Origin: Phycisphaerales bacterium
GTDB taxonomy: Bacteria > Planctomycetota > Phycisphaerae > Sedimentisphaerales > UBA12454
Assembly (NCBI GenBank): GCA_003142595.1
Contig: PLMU01000009.1
Location: 1-64,000 of the forward strand
Reading direction: 5' to 3'
DNA: 64,000 nucleotides
The position numbers were made by a program, and so were the translations under genes. The notes below the pieces were generated by a model. It was not told the origin of the DNA. It did not search any database and was given only the letters and a program-made list of their open reading frames with translations. Shown here one piece after another: positions 23,610-32,322 of this stretch (position 1 is the stretch's first letter; each line of letters begins with the position of its first letter).

Positions 23610-24836
23610 CTATTCTAATTGTTTTAAGACGGATTTTCCAGCGAGAAAACCGCTTGAAAACGCAAATTGAAGATTATATCCGCCGCAGGGGCCATCAACA
23701 TTTATAACCTCGCCGGCAAAAAACAACCCTTTACACAGTTTTGACTGCATAGTTTTGCTGTCGATCTCGGAAATATCAACGCCGCCCCTGGTTACAGTTG
23801 CCTTTTCAATCGGCTCGGCTGAAATAATAGTAAGGGGAAGATTTTTGAATTTTTCAATAAGCGTTTTACGCATTTGTTTACTCATTTGACCGGCGGCAGT
23901 ATCCGGTATTTTATTTTCATCGCATAATGTTTGTATCAGAGCCTTAGGCAGAAATTGAGAAAGTAATGAAATAATATTACGCTTTGGATTTTTGCCGATT
24001 AAATCGGCGACCATTTTGTCTAACTGGTTAAAAGCGGGGAGTAAATCGATATGTATTTTTAAATTATTATATGAAAGCCCCGCGATTTCTCTGCTCAAGT
24101 CAAAGACGGCAGGGCCGCCGATTCCTTTGTGAGTGAAAATTAACGGGCCGGCATAAGAAAATTTTTTGTTATCAATTTTACAGGATATCAAAACGTTCCC
24201 GATTCCAACACCGGCAAGGTCGCGGCAGAATTTTTCCGCGGCAACCAGCGGCACAACCGAAGCAACAGGCTTTATGATTTTGTGGCCGAGTATTTGGGCA
24301 AATTTGTAGCCGTCGCCCGTTGAGCCTGTCTGCGGCCAGCTTAGGCCTCCCGTGGCGATAATTACCGATTTTGCCGAAATGTCTAATTTTTCTGAAAGAA
24401 CTTCAAAACCCTCATCGCGTTTTTCTATGGATTTTACTTTTTTGCCGTAAAGTATTTTGACGTTTAGTTTTTCCAACTCTTCAAGAAGTATCTGCTGGAC
24501 GTCGCTTGCACGCTGAGTTTTTGGAAAGACGCAGCCATCTTCTTCCACAACAGTATCGAGACCACGCTGAGCAAAAAAATCGCGTAACTTTTGCGGCGAT
24601 AATTCATAAATGCAATGGCGGACAAACCTGTCGAAGGGTTTATACGCTCTTATAATCTCATCAGGCTTTCCGGTATGCGTCAGGTTGCACCTGCTGCCGC
24701 CTGTGAGCAGAAGTTTTCTGCCTGCGGTGGTGTTTGACTCAAAGATGACTATTTTCTTTGAGCCTTCACAAGCCGCGATAGCAGCGGTCATTCCGGCAGG
24801 GCCGGCGCCAATTATACATAAATCTGTTTCAGTCAT
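23610..24836 (-). CDS. FAD-binding oxidoreductase, HI0933/YhiN-like
   Basis: 408 residues from the ATG at 24836 (MTETDLCIIGAGPAG). The N-terminal dinucleotide-binding GAGPAGMTAA, the GRKLLLTGGSRCNLT block and the C-terminal GLFFAGEVINVDGPCGGYNLQFAFSSG are hallmarks of the HI0933-like flavoprotein family (also annotated as aminoacetone oxidase or BaiN-like). The physiological reaction is not settled for most members. It heads a five-gene operon and diverges from the MATE gene, with only 51 bases between the starts and no obvious Shine-Dalgarno sequence on either side. Confidence 0.88.
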   Translation of the reverse strand: MTETDLCIIGAGPAGMTAAIAACEGSKKIVIFESNTTAGRKLLLTGGSRCNLTHTGKPDEIIRAYKPFDRFVRHCIYELSPQKLRDFFAQRGLDTVVEEDGCVFPKTQRASDVQQILLEELEKLNVKILYGKKVKSIEKRDEGFEVLSEKLDISAKSVIIATGGLSWPQTGSTGDGYKFAQILGHKIIKPVASVVPLVAAEKFCRDLAGVGIGNVLISCKIDNKKFSYAGPLIFTHKGIGGPAVFDLSREIAGLSYNNLKIHIDLLPAFNQLDKMVADLIGKNPKRNIISLLSQFLPKALIQTLCDENKIPDTAAGQMSKQMRKTLIEKFKNLPLTIISAEPIEKATVTRGGVDISEIDSKTMQSKLCKGLFFAGEVINVDGPCGGYNLQFAFSSGFLAGKSVLKQLE

Positions 24837-24887
24837 AATTACTTTGAAAAAAATAGAACTTGAGTTTAACATAACCGGCTCAAAACA

Positions 24888-26330
24888 ATGAATGAAAATT
24901 CTGAAAAAATTGTGATAAACCAAGGCGGGCCAGGGCAGGTCTTAAAGATTGCTTTTCCGCTGATTTTAAGCTCATCGGCGTTTACGCTGCAGATGTTTGT
25001 CGATAGAGTTTTCCTGATGTGGTACGACCGGGACGCGATGAGCGCGGCGATGATGGGCGGAATACTGAATTTTGTTTTTTTCAGCTTCTTTATGGGAACC
25101 GCTTCTTACGCTAATACCTTTGTTTCGCAGTATAACGGCGCAAATTTGAAAAAAAGGATAGGGCCGGCGGTCTGGCAAAGCCTGTATTTCTCGATTATTG
25201 CAGGTTTTCTTATGGCCGCGATTACATTATTCGATAAAAAAATTATGACTCTTATCGGCCATCCGCCATTAATCGCCGGTTATGAATTAATATATTTCAG
25301 GATTTTGAATTTAGGAGCAATAACCGGCCTTATCGGCTCCTCGCTTTCCAGTTTTTTAACCGGCAGAGGCAAAACGTGGACTGTTTGCTGGGTCAATATC
25401 GCGGCGACTGTTGCAAATATTGTTCTGGATTACGTAATGATTTTTGGAAAGTTTGGTTTTCCCCGCTGGGGAATCGGCGGGGCGGCAATCGCAACGGTAA
25501 TCTCCGGCGCCGTCAGCAGCATAATATATTTTATAATATTTCTTTCGCAGGAGAACCGGCGAAGTTTCGGCTCTGCAATTTATAAAGTTGATTTTGAACT
25601 GTTCGGCAGATTAATGAAATACGGCGTGCCGAGCGGCGTGCAGTTTATGCTCGATATTCTGGGCTTTTCATTGTTCATCGCGTTTGTCGGCAGAATCAAT
25701 CCTGTCGCTTTTGCCGCGACGTCGATGGCGTTTCAGATTAACTCGCTTGCGTTTATGCCGATGATAGGTTTCGGTATCGCCACCAGCGTTCTTGTCGGCA
25801 ACGCTATCGGAGCTAATAAACCGCACATCGCGCAGAAAAGCACCTTTTCGGCATCTTATATTACATTCGGCTATATGATAGTTATAGCTATCGGCTACAT
25901 TGTAGTGCCGAATTTGTTTATGCTGCCTTTTGAATTGAGGGCATCTGCAGAACAAATCGCGGTGATTAAGCCGATGGTCAAAACGCTGCTGATATTTGTC
26001 GCGTTTTATAGTTTGTTCGATACGGGCAATATAATTTTTTCAGCGGCCCTGAAAGGCGCAGGCGATACGAGGTTTGTAATGTATGTTTCTCTTGTTCTTA
26101 ATTGGCTGATTATGGTTATTCCAAGCTGGCTTGCTATAACATATCTAAAAGGCGACGCCAGGCTTTACGGCGCCTGGTTTGCGCTGACAGGTTATGTTTG
26201 CGCACTTGCGATATTATTTTTGCTTCGTTTTCTTACCGGCAAGTGGAAGACAATGCGTGTGATAGAAAAAACTCCTGTCCTGCCCGGCATTATGCCGTCG
26301 GTGCCGACATTAGGAACTGAATCGACATAA
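24888..26330 (+). CDS. MATE-family efflux transporter
   Basis: 480 residues with twelve hydrophobic spans in two similar halves. Each half starts with the family pattern (QVLKIAFPLILSSSAFTLQMFVDRVFL; RLMKYGVPSGVQFMLDILGFSLF), and each contains a TGxG/KGAGDTRF-type motif. MATE proteins expel cationic drugs or metabolites using sodium or proton gradients. There is no local regulator, so substrate cannot be guessed. The gene ends 8 bases before the RNase P RNA gene, which is on the other strand. Confidence 0.92.
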   Translation: MNENSEKIVINQGGPGQVLKIAFPLILSSSAFTLQMFVDRVFLMWYDRDAMSAAMMGGILNFVFFSFFMGTASYANTFVSQYNGANLKKRIGPAVWQSLYFSIIAGFLMAAITLFDKKIMTLIGHPPLIAGYELIYFRILNLGAITGLIGSSLSSFLTGRGKTWTVCWVNIAATVANIVLDYVMIFGKFGFPRWGIGGAAIATVISGAVSSIIYFIIFLSQENRRSFGSAIYKVDFELFGRLMKYGVPSGVQFMLDILGFSLFIAFVGRINPVAFAATSMAFQINSLAFMPMIGFGIATSVLVGNAIGANKPHIAQKSTFSASYITFGYMIVIAIGYIVVPNLFMLPFELRASAEQIAVIKPMVKTLLIFVAFYSLFDTGNIIFSAALKGAGDTRFVMYVSLVLNWLIMVIPSWLAITYLKGDARLYGAWFALTGYVCALAILFLLRFLTGKWKTMRVIEKTPVLPGIMPSVPTLGTEST

Positions 26331-26338
26331 ATTTTTTT

Positions 26339-26676
26339 GTCCGGTGGGTCTATAAGCCGGGTTCTGTAATAAGCGACCATTTCTCTGGGATTGCCGTTGC
26401 CGACAACCTCAAGCGATCTACCCGCCGAGTTAACGCTCGGGCAGAGCATCTCGGCATACTTGATCTTGCAGGCGGTGGGGTTTGCCGTGCCGGTTCTGTC
26501 GCCAGAACCGCGGTGCGCTCTTACCGCACCTTTTCACCATTGCCCGAAGGCTGTGTATTTTCTGTGGCACTTTCCCGCGGATTACTCCGGGTGGCTGTTA
26601 GCCATCACCGCGCCCTGTCCTGCCCGGACTTTCCTCTATATGGTTTCCCATACAGCGGCCGCCCGACCCGCCGGAC
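26339..26676 (-). ncRNA. rnpB: RNase P RNA (bacterial class A)
   Basis: On the minus strand the conserved GAGGAAAGTCCGGGC lies near the 5' end and ACAGAACCCGGCTTATAGACC (split here as ACAGAA and CCGGCTTATAGAC) near the 3' end, with GGAGTAATCCGCGG-type and GCGAC-AGAA regions between. The ends GTCCGGCGGGTC and CCCACCGGAC pair as helix P1. Length of about 338 bases fits. This RNA is the catalytic part of RNase P, which trims tRNA 5' ends. No T run follows the 3' end on this strand, so its terminator is not evident. Confidence 0.96.
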
Positions 26677-26724
26677 AAAAAAATTATTAAATTTTAAATC
26701 ACTGAAATCTATCTTATAGCGGAT

Positions 26725-26752
26725 ATTATATCAAAAACTGTATTTTATACAA
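26725..26752 (-). promoter_or_regulatory. Promoter of rnpB
   Basis: TTGTAT (26752-26747), 16-base spacer, TATAAT (26730-26725) on the minus strand; start near 26718, about 40 bases before the mature 5' end. Confidence 0.6.
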
Positions 26753-26789
26753 GTCTAGTAATAAAAAGGCGTTATTAACGGTTTAAAGC

Positions 26790-26818
26790 TTGATTTTTAG
26801 CCTGTTTTATGGTATAAT
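26790..26818 (+). promoter_or_regulatory. Promoter of the terminase gene
   Basis: TTGATT (26790-26795), 17-base spacer, extended -10 TGGTATAAT. The 14-base string TTTTATGGTATAAT is identical to the -10 regions at 1704 and 38085 that serve exported-protein genes. Confidence 0.7.
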
Positions 26819-26903
26819 ACCCGGGTAAAAATATGAAAATACTGTAAAAACGACTTTTTTCCATTTCCAATTTTTTAACCCACAATTTTTTTAAGGATCC
26901 CCT

Positions 26904-28379
26904 ATGAACAACGCTATTTTTCTATCATCAGACCGGATTACAAAGGCAAACAATCTTTATGAAACGCTTAGAAAAACAAGGCCGCGGACAAAAGCCGATT
27001 TGAAAAATTATTTTCAGGCTTTTCTGGGCCTTGGCATCGGCGATACGAAAATATGCCCTGAACATAATTCACCGATGGATTATCTGTGGCACTGCTATAA
27101 CAGCGATTTTGACGGAAGCAAAAACGGAGATTGCGTCGTCTGGGCAGGCAGAGGCGGCGGAAAAACACTTATTGCCGCTGCCGCTACACTTGCGGATTGT
27201 ATTTTTAAGCCGAACTGCAAGGTGAGAATCCTGGCCGGAAGCGAAATGCAGGCGCAAAGGATGTATGATTATCTGCTCGGATTTTTAAGAAACGGTTTTG
27301 AAGGTTTTCTTGCCGAACCTGTTCATAAAAATAAATGCTGCTTTGCCAACGGCTCAGATGTTGAAGTCCTGCCTCAGTCGGCGGCGTCTGTCCGCGGCAG
27401 TCATATTCAAAAACTGCGGTGCGATGAGGTGGAACTGTTTGACAGGTAGATTTTTGAGGCGGCGAAATTTGTCACCAAAAGCACAGATAAAATAATCGGC
27501 GCGATGGAAACGTTAAGCACAATGCATCAGCCTTTCGGCATTATGCACGAACTTGTCGGCAAGGCACAGGACAGCGGAACAAAGATTTTTAAATGGTGCG
27601 TCTGGGAAGTGATTGAAAACTGCCCACCGGAAAGAAATTGCTCAAGATGCCCGCTAAACAGCGATTGTCAGGGAAAGGCAAGAAAAGCAAACGGCTATCT
27701 GAAAATCGACGATTGCATAGCTCAAATGAAACGCTCGAGCAGGGCGGCATTTGAATCTGAAATGCTTTGCGTCAGGCCGTCGCTTGAAAATGTCGTCTTT
27801 GCCGAGTTCGAGCCGCAAATTCATATCGCGCCGGTCGAGTATAACCAGAATCTGCCTTTGTATCGCGCGATTGATTTTGGATTTGTTAATCCGTTTGTGT
27901 GTTTGTGGATTCAGATTGACGCGCAAGGCAGGGTTCGAGTTATCGATGAATATATAAAAAGCAGAATGACGATTGATTCACACGCCGATGAGATTAAAAA
28001 CAGAAAGCCTTATATAGAGGATAATGTGATTGCGACTTTCTGCGACCCTGCAGGGGCAGGCGTAAATGATGTAACGGGCACAAGTCCTGTTTTTCAGTTA
28101 AGACAGGTGGGTGTAAAACTCCGTTTCAAAAGAAGTTCTATTCTTGAAGGTATTGAGCTGATAAGAAGGGCACTTCGCAATGGCGAAGGCAGCAGCAATC
28201 TGATAATCAATCCGCGCTGCGGCAGATTGATTGAAGCGATGCAGAGTTATCATTATCCTCAGGCAGGGTGCGAAGAGCTGCCATTAAAAGACGGCATTTA
28301 CGACCACCCGATAGATGCTCTGCGGTATTTCTTTGTGAATTACAATAGTGCAGGTGCAGCAAAGAGCAGGAAATACTGA
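26904..28379 (+). pseudogene. terL: Phage large terminase interrupted by an in-frame amber codon
   Basis: One reading frame of 491 codons plus stop is broken only by TAG at 27447-27449 (codon 182). The first part has Walker A GRGGGKT (82-88) and Walker B LRCDEVELFD (D174, E175). The second has the RNase H-like nuclease acidic sites AIDFGF, FCDPAG and HPIDALRYFF. TerL packages phage DNA into proheads. The amber lies six codons after the Walker B glutamate, so a truncated product would lack coupling and nuclease regions. TAG is used as a true stop by the portal gene in this window, so general recoding is unlikely; a recent nonsense mutation, readthrough or a sequence error are the options. It has its own promoter and an AAGGATCC site, with no other phage gene within 8 kb. 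Confidence 0.88.
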
Positions 28380-28771
28380 CAAACAAAAAAGGCTGTCCTG
28401 GTTTGCCGGTGGAGGAGGTTAATCTGGCTTATCAGAACAGTCTTTATATTTTAAATTACACTCCTCTATTCTGAAGGGCATAATTTAAAAACTTTAGATT
28501 ACATCAGCCAATGTTTCTGATGTAATCGATTTTCATATTTGGGAATTGTGAATTCCCTCCTTCCAAAATCCGTACCCACTCATCTCGGTGAAACGGCACC
28601 GACAAACTTTCTCTCAAAAAATTCCCATGCCAATCGAGAACAATTATAAAAAGAGATTAAAAATCTTGCAATCGTGGTAAATACGGAGATTAAATATAAA
28701 GCTTGTTTTCGTGCCCCCAAGCGATGTTTTATGGAGATATTTCTTGTGAAAAATGGGAAAATCAGTTTTTT
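28380..28771. other. Intergenic region after terL with hairpins, no gene
   Basis: Two perfect inverted repeats lie here: GATTACATCA / TGATGTAATC (28497-28527, 10-base arms, 11-base loop) and GGGAATT / AATTCCC (28541-28557). The first is followed by short T runs on both strands and may stop terL and the convergent PAS-LuxR gene. An imperfect stem also joins GGCTGTCCTG near 28391 and CAGAACAGTC near 28433. No ORF of significance seen. Confidence 0.55.
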
Positions 28772-29773
28772 CTAAATTTTTTCCGGCGCAATTCCGGAGT
28801 CTATCGCTTTTTTTGTCAGTTCAACAAGATTATGGGCCCCCAGTTTTTGCATAATATGGGCTCGGTGGTCTTCGATGGTTCTGATGGAACGCTTTAGTTG
28901 AAAGGCTATTTCTTTGTTACATTTACCCTGCATTACCAGTTCCAGTATTTCGTTTTCTACCCGCGTTAATATTTTAGACGTAGTGATATCCCATATGGCA
29001 CCTTCGATGTAGCCTTCTTCCGGACATATCTTCGCTGAAACTTTTATCCAATACTCCTCCCCGTTTAGCCGCCTGGCTTTCAGCTCGAAGCTATCAACCT
29101 GTCCTTTCTCTTTCAATATCGCTATCAACTCATCACGGCGTTTAATGTCCGTGTAATATTTCGCCGAGCAGTATTCAGCCAGGCATTTTTCCCGGCTTTT
29201 ATAACCCAGGTGCTTTACCAGAGTTTCATTGCATTCAAGCAATTTACCATCGCTGATTCGTGTTCTATATAACGCTACCCGGGCATTATTATATAGAGAC
29301 TTGTAATCATTCAACGACGACTCTAATTTCTGCTGCAGTAATTTTATTTCCGTGATATCCCGAATGTTGCCGACAACTGCCTCGATTTTACCGTTGGCGC
29401 CGATTAGAAAAGTTCTGTTAATGCCGAACCAGACCCAATGTCCTGCTTTGTGTTTGAATCTCTGTTCTATGTAACCAAAAAAATTCCTCGGTGGGATTTT
29501 TTCCGCCAATACCTCCATAATTTTTTTTTCAACCATTCCAAGGTCGTCGGGATGCACTCTTTTGCTTATTCCCTCCATACCCATTTCTCTTATTTCTTCG
29601 GGCGTGAAACCGCTAATTTCGGTTGTAGAAGGACTTACATATTCAAATTTGCCTGTTTTCGCATTCATCAGGTAAAATATGTCTTTGGAGTTTTCAATGA
29701 GATTCAAATAGTAATCGCTTGATTTGCCAGATAAAGAACTTTCCCTGCTGTCGTCTGAAGAATTTTTACCCAT
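28772..29773 (-). CDS. PAS-domain sensor with LuxR-type DNA-binding domain
   Basis: 333 residues. Two PAS domains are visible, the first around residues 20-145 (IFYLMNAKTGKFEYVSPSTTEISGFTPEEI) with its PAC end (GNIRDITEIKLLQQK), the second around 150-265. A short linker leads to a LuxR/FixJ-type helix-turn-helix in the last 60 residues (ILELVMQGKCNKEIAFQLKRSIRTIEDHRAHIMQKL). There is no receiver or kinase domain, so it probably senses a small ligand, redox state or light directly in the cytoplasm and binds DNA. Targets unknown. It stands alone between terL and the dockerin cluster. Confidence 0.9.
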   Translation of the reverse strand: MGKNSSDDSRESSLSGKSSDYYLNLIENSKDIFYLMNAKTGKFEYVSPSTTEISGFTPEEIREMGMEGISKRVHPDDLGMVEKKIMEVLAEKIPPRNFFGYIEQRFKHKAGHWVWFGINRTFLIGANGKIEAVVGNIRDITEIKLLQQKLESSLNDYKSLYNNARVALYRTRISDGKLLECNETLVKHLGYKSREKCLAEYCSAKYYTDIKRRDELIAILKEKGQVDSFELKARRLNGEEYWIKVSAKICPEEGYIEGAIWDITTSKILTRVENEILELVMQGKCNKEIAFQLKRSIRTIEDHRAHIMQKLGAHNLVELTKKAIDSGIAPEKI

Positions 29774-29905
29774 ACTGGTTATCTATCTTGTCCTTATATA
29801 CAAAATTAATACTGTTTTTTCAATGTAATCAGAATAAATGTATTTTCGCCAAATTCAATGGAAAACAAAAATAAAATTATAACAGAAAACACTAATTACA
29901 TAAAA

Positions 29906-29931
29906 AACCCCGGCAAAATCAGACCGGGGTT
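29906..29931. terminator. Bidirectional terminator
   Basis: AACCCCGG (29906-29913) and CCGGGGTT (29924-29931) form an 8-base stem with a 10-base loop; T runs on both strands. It ends the dockerin gene at 29952 on the minus strand. Confidence 0.85.
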
Positions 29932-29951
29932 TTAATTTACTTTTTATAATT

Positions 29952-31295
29952 TTACGGGCAGCTGCTTTGCGGCTGAAGATTGCATTTAAGCCAGTTTTCA
30001 GCCATAACTGCAAAATCCTGAAAATTCACTGTGCCATCACCACTCGGCGAAGGTGCGATATCAGCAGATGGAGAACCCGGCGTCTGTAGCCATTGGTTGA
30101 CTAATATCGCCATGTCTTTAAAATCGACTCTGCAATCGCCGTTCAAATCGCCGGCTAACGTCTCAGGGCAATAGCTTGTCGCGACAAAGTTAACTCGGCC
30201 GATGTCTCCGCCGGTAAGTTGGATACTTAATCCATCCACCAATCCTGTGAACCCGTTGGCCCATGCAGAGCCTGTTTGAACGGAAAACAAAAGAACCTTC
30301 TGATTTTTATAGGCTGCGTTGGCGGTTAAATCTGATAAGAAGCCGTCTGTGTAGCTGCCGAAATACAGATTATTGGTTGAATCAAAGAACCGCAGTCTGT
30401 TGTTTTGGCTCGCGCCGGTAACCCATCGGTTCCATGTGTTGCAGGGGTCGAGAAGGTTTTGTGAGAAATAAGGTTCGCTGCCGATTCGTTTGCCATACCA
30501 TGAGCCGTGGATAGGCAGATTAGTATCGGGCATAGTGTAAATATTTAGGAACCAATCCGCTGCGTTAACGGTATGAGTTGTATTTTTTTTAGTAAAATAA
30601 CTGATGCTTGAAAGTTCTCCAATGTTCACATCGCGTCCGAACAACGCCTGAGGACTGACATAATATTCGGATTTTTGTCCTGCGACTGTGGCGTTACCCT
30701 GCCAGCTTCCCGGGGCAAACTCTGCGGCATAATCGGCAGAGCCTATCGAATTCGCGACTGGTAATGCGGTAACAGTTGTGGTGGTCGGTGGAACGGCTGT
30801 TGCCACGACCCAGGGATAAACAGTTCCTATGTCGCCCCCGAAACCGAGGCCGGATCCGTGGCCGGCTCCTTCAAACCCCATATAGGCTCGATAGGGATAA
30901 AAGCCCGCAGTCCATGGATCGGGGGGTATGTACCATTGCAAAGACTCTGTGTAGCCGCCGTTCACACCTTTTAAGTAGATGCATCCGTACGTCTCATTCA
31001 GCACGATTTGCGTTGGAGTGACGGAAAACGCATAGATGGAATTCGAGTTGATATATGGGTTGACCTCGACATTGGAGGCAGTGTAGGACTGCGTCCCCGA
31101 CGAGATGGTGAATGAGGCAGAATCGATGACACCCGTCGTCGGATCGGCCATGATCGTGCCCGACACATGGATAGTATTTCTCGTCGCTGTATCAATCTGG
31201 CTGACCGGGTAGTCGACTATGTAGTAAGTTTGAACTGCCGCCGAGGCAATAGTCGCCAGGACAAGTATCACACAAATTATTGTAAACTTTTTCAT
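29952..31295 (-). CDS. Secreted dockerin-type protein 1
   Basis: 447 residues from the ATG at 31295 (MKKFTIICVILVLATIASA), with GGAGAAG upstream. Signal peptide 1-19, then a beta-rich extracellular body without recognisable catalytic motif, then a C-terminal dockerin pair: GDLNGDCRVDFKDMAILVNQWL and SGDGTVNFQDFAVMAENWL, each with a calcium-loop pattern D-x-N/D-x-D. Dockerins attach proteins to cohesin partners in cellulosome-like complexes; in Planctomycetota such tails are common and partners are mostly unknown. First of three tandem paralogues that share this tail but not the body. Confidence 0.82.
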   Translation of the reverse strand: MKKFTIICVILVLATIASAAVQTYYIVDYPVSQIDTATRNTIHVSGTIMADPTTGVIDSASFTISSGTQSYTASNVEVNPYINSNSIYAFSVTPTQIVLNETYGCIYLKGVNGGYTESLQWYIPPDPWTAGFYPYRAYMGFEGAGHGSGLGFGGDIGTVYPWVVATAVPPTTTTVTALPVANSIGSADYAAEFAPGSWQGNATVAGQKSEYYVSPQALFGRDVNIGELSSISYFTKKNTTHTVNAADWFLNIYTMPDTNLPIHGSWYGKRIGSEPYFSQNLLDPCNTWNRWVTGASQNNRLRFFDSTNNLYFGSYTDGFLSDLTANAAYKNQKVLLFSVQTGSAWANGFTGLVDGLSIQLTGGDIGRVNFVATSYCPETLAGDLNGDCRVDFKDMAILVNQWLQTPGSPSADIAPSPSGDGTVNFQDFAVMAENWLKCNLQPQSSCP

Positions 31296-31325
31296 TTTAG
31301 TCTTCTCCAATTTTTTTCCTGATTA

Positions 31326-31555
31326 TTATTTAGGCACACAAGCAGGGTCGGAAGGATTCGTGTCACAATCTATCAACCAGTTGGCGGCCATAACTGCAAA
31401 ATCCTGAAAGTTTACTCTACCATCACCGCTCGGCGAAGGTGCAATATCAGCAGATGGAGAACCTGGCGACTGTAACCATTGATTGACTAATATCGCCAGG
31501 TCTTTAAAATCTACCCTGCAATCGCCGTTCAGATCGCCGGCCAGAATAAACATAC
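31326..31555 (-). repeat. Dockerin-module DNA repeat
   Basis: The last 230 or so bases of dockerin gene 2 are nearly identical to 32323-32555 in gene 3 (including the stop codon), and more loosely to 29980-30165 in gene 1. Similarity stops abruptly at the start of the module, so the module moved or was converted separately from the gene bodies. Confidence 0.8.
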
Positions 31556-32195
31556 AATCTGAAACGGTGTTGGCGTATACGATGAGACTGCCATCATTCA
31601 TGTTGCCCACAAACCTGAAAGTGTCCTGGTAGTCATAGAGTGTAAGGTCGGCTGTGTTAGGGCTATGGGCCCAATGTATTCCGCCATCGGATACGAGGGT
31701 GCCGGAGAATTCGGAACCGTTAAGCACAAAGTCCGTGATGGAGGCGCCTCGGAGGGGACTGTTGTAATATGGAGATGATATAGACCAAGCGCAACCTAAC
31801 ACGTTACGGGATGGACCAGCGCTGCTGTCTCTGTCCCAGGCAGCCACGTTCGCCTGGTTCATGGAAATATTGATGGTGAACTGGTTCAGCGACGATTGAT
31901 ACAGGTGGTGCGTGTTGTAATTAGTGTAGGGGCCGGGGTAAAGATAGTCCCAGAGATGAGGATCCGTGGATAGTGCGAAATTAAACGCGCTAGGTTCGTA
32001 CTCGGGGGGGCCAGACAAATCCTGGCTATACGTAAAATATTCCGTAGTCACATTCCCATCTGACGAGGACCCGTGGCTTATGTCACCATAGGTGGTTCTT
32101 CCAAGCTCAAACTCATAGGCTTGGGCAGTGCTAATTGTGCCCAGGCACAGCATCGCGATTGTTACTACTGCACAAATTGTAATTAACTTTTTCAT
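31326..32195 (-). CDS. Secreted dockerin-type protein 2
   Basis: 289 residues from the ATG at 32195 (MKKLITICAVVTIAMLCLG), with the same TTGGAGAAGACTAAA leader as the previous gene; the ORF is open much further upstream but that part lacks a ribosome site. Signal peptide ends near STAQA. The body (YEFELGRTTYGDISHGSSSDG on) is a beta-rich secreted region without known fold. The C-terminal 65 residues are the dockerin pair followed by WLIDCDTNPSDPACVPK, almost identical in protein and DNA to the next gene. Thirty bases separate it from the downstream paralogue, so the three may be one transcript. Confidence 0.82.
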   Translation of the reverse strand: MKKLITICAVVTIAMLCLGTISTAQAYEFELGRTTYGDISHGSSSDGNVTTEYFTYSQDLSGPPEYEPSAFNFALSTDPHLWDYLYPGPYTNYNTHHLYQSSLNQFTINISMNQANVAAWDRDSSAGPSRNVLGCAWSISSPYYNSPLRGASITDFVLNGSEFSGTLVSDGGIHWAHSPNTADLTLYDYQDTFRFVGNMNDGSLIVYANTVSDCMFILAGDLNGDCRVDFKDLAILVNQWLQSPGSPSADIAPSPSGDGRVNFQDFAVMAANWLIDCDTNPSDPACVPK

Positions 32196-32322
32196 TTTAG
32201 TCTTCTCCAATTTCTTTGAGCCACGAAAACTCAAAGTTATTTTTTCACTATGCCGTTTCAAAAAGAACTGCCGGCGTGAAAGTTTTTTCAACGGCCGCAA
32301 CATTCCTATTTTTTCCTGATTG

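Noticed and set aside
26192..26449. Minus-strand ORF spanning the MATE end and the RNase P RNA
   Set aside because: It runs through conserved RNase P RNA sequence and has no protein-like features.
26904..28379. Amber codon reassignment to a sense codon in the phage genes
   Set aside because: The portal gene uses TAG as a real stop with the next ribosome site directly after it, and other phage genes show no internal TAG in frame.
28560..28640. Possible riboswitch between terL and the PAS-LuxR gene
   Set aside because: A small CGGTG / CACCG stem is present, but I could not match it to any known riboswitch core, and it lies at the 3' ends of both genes.
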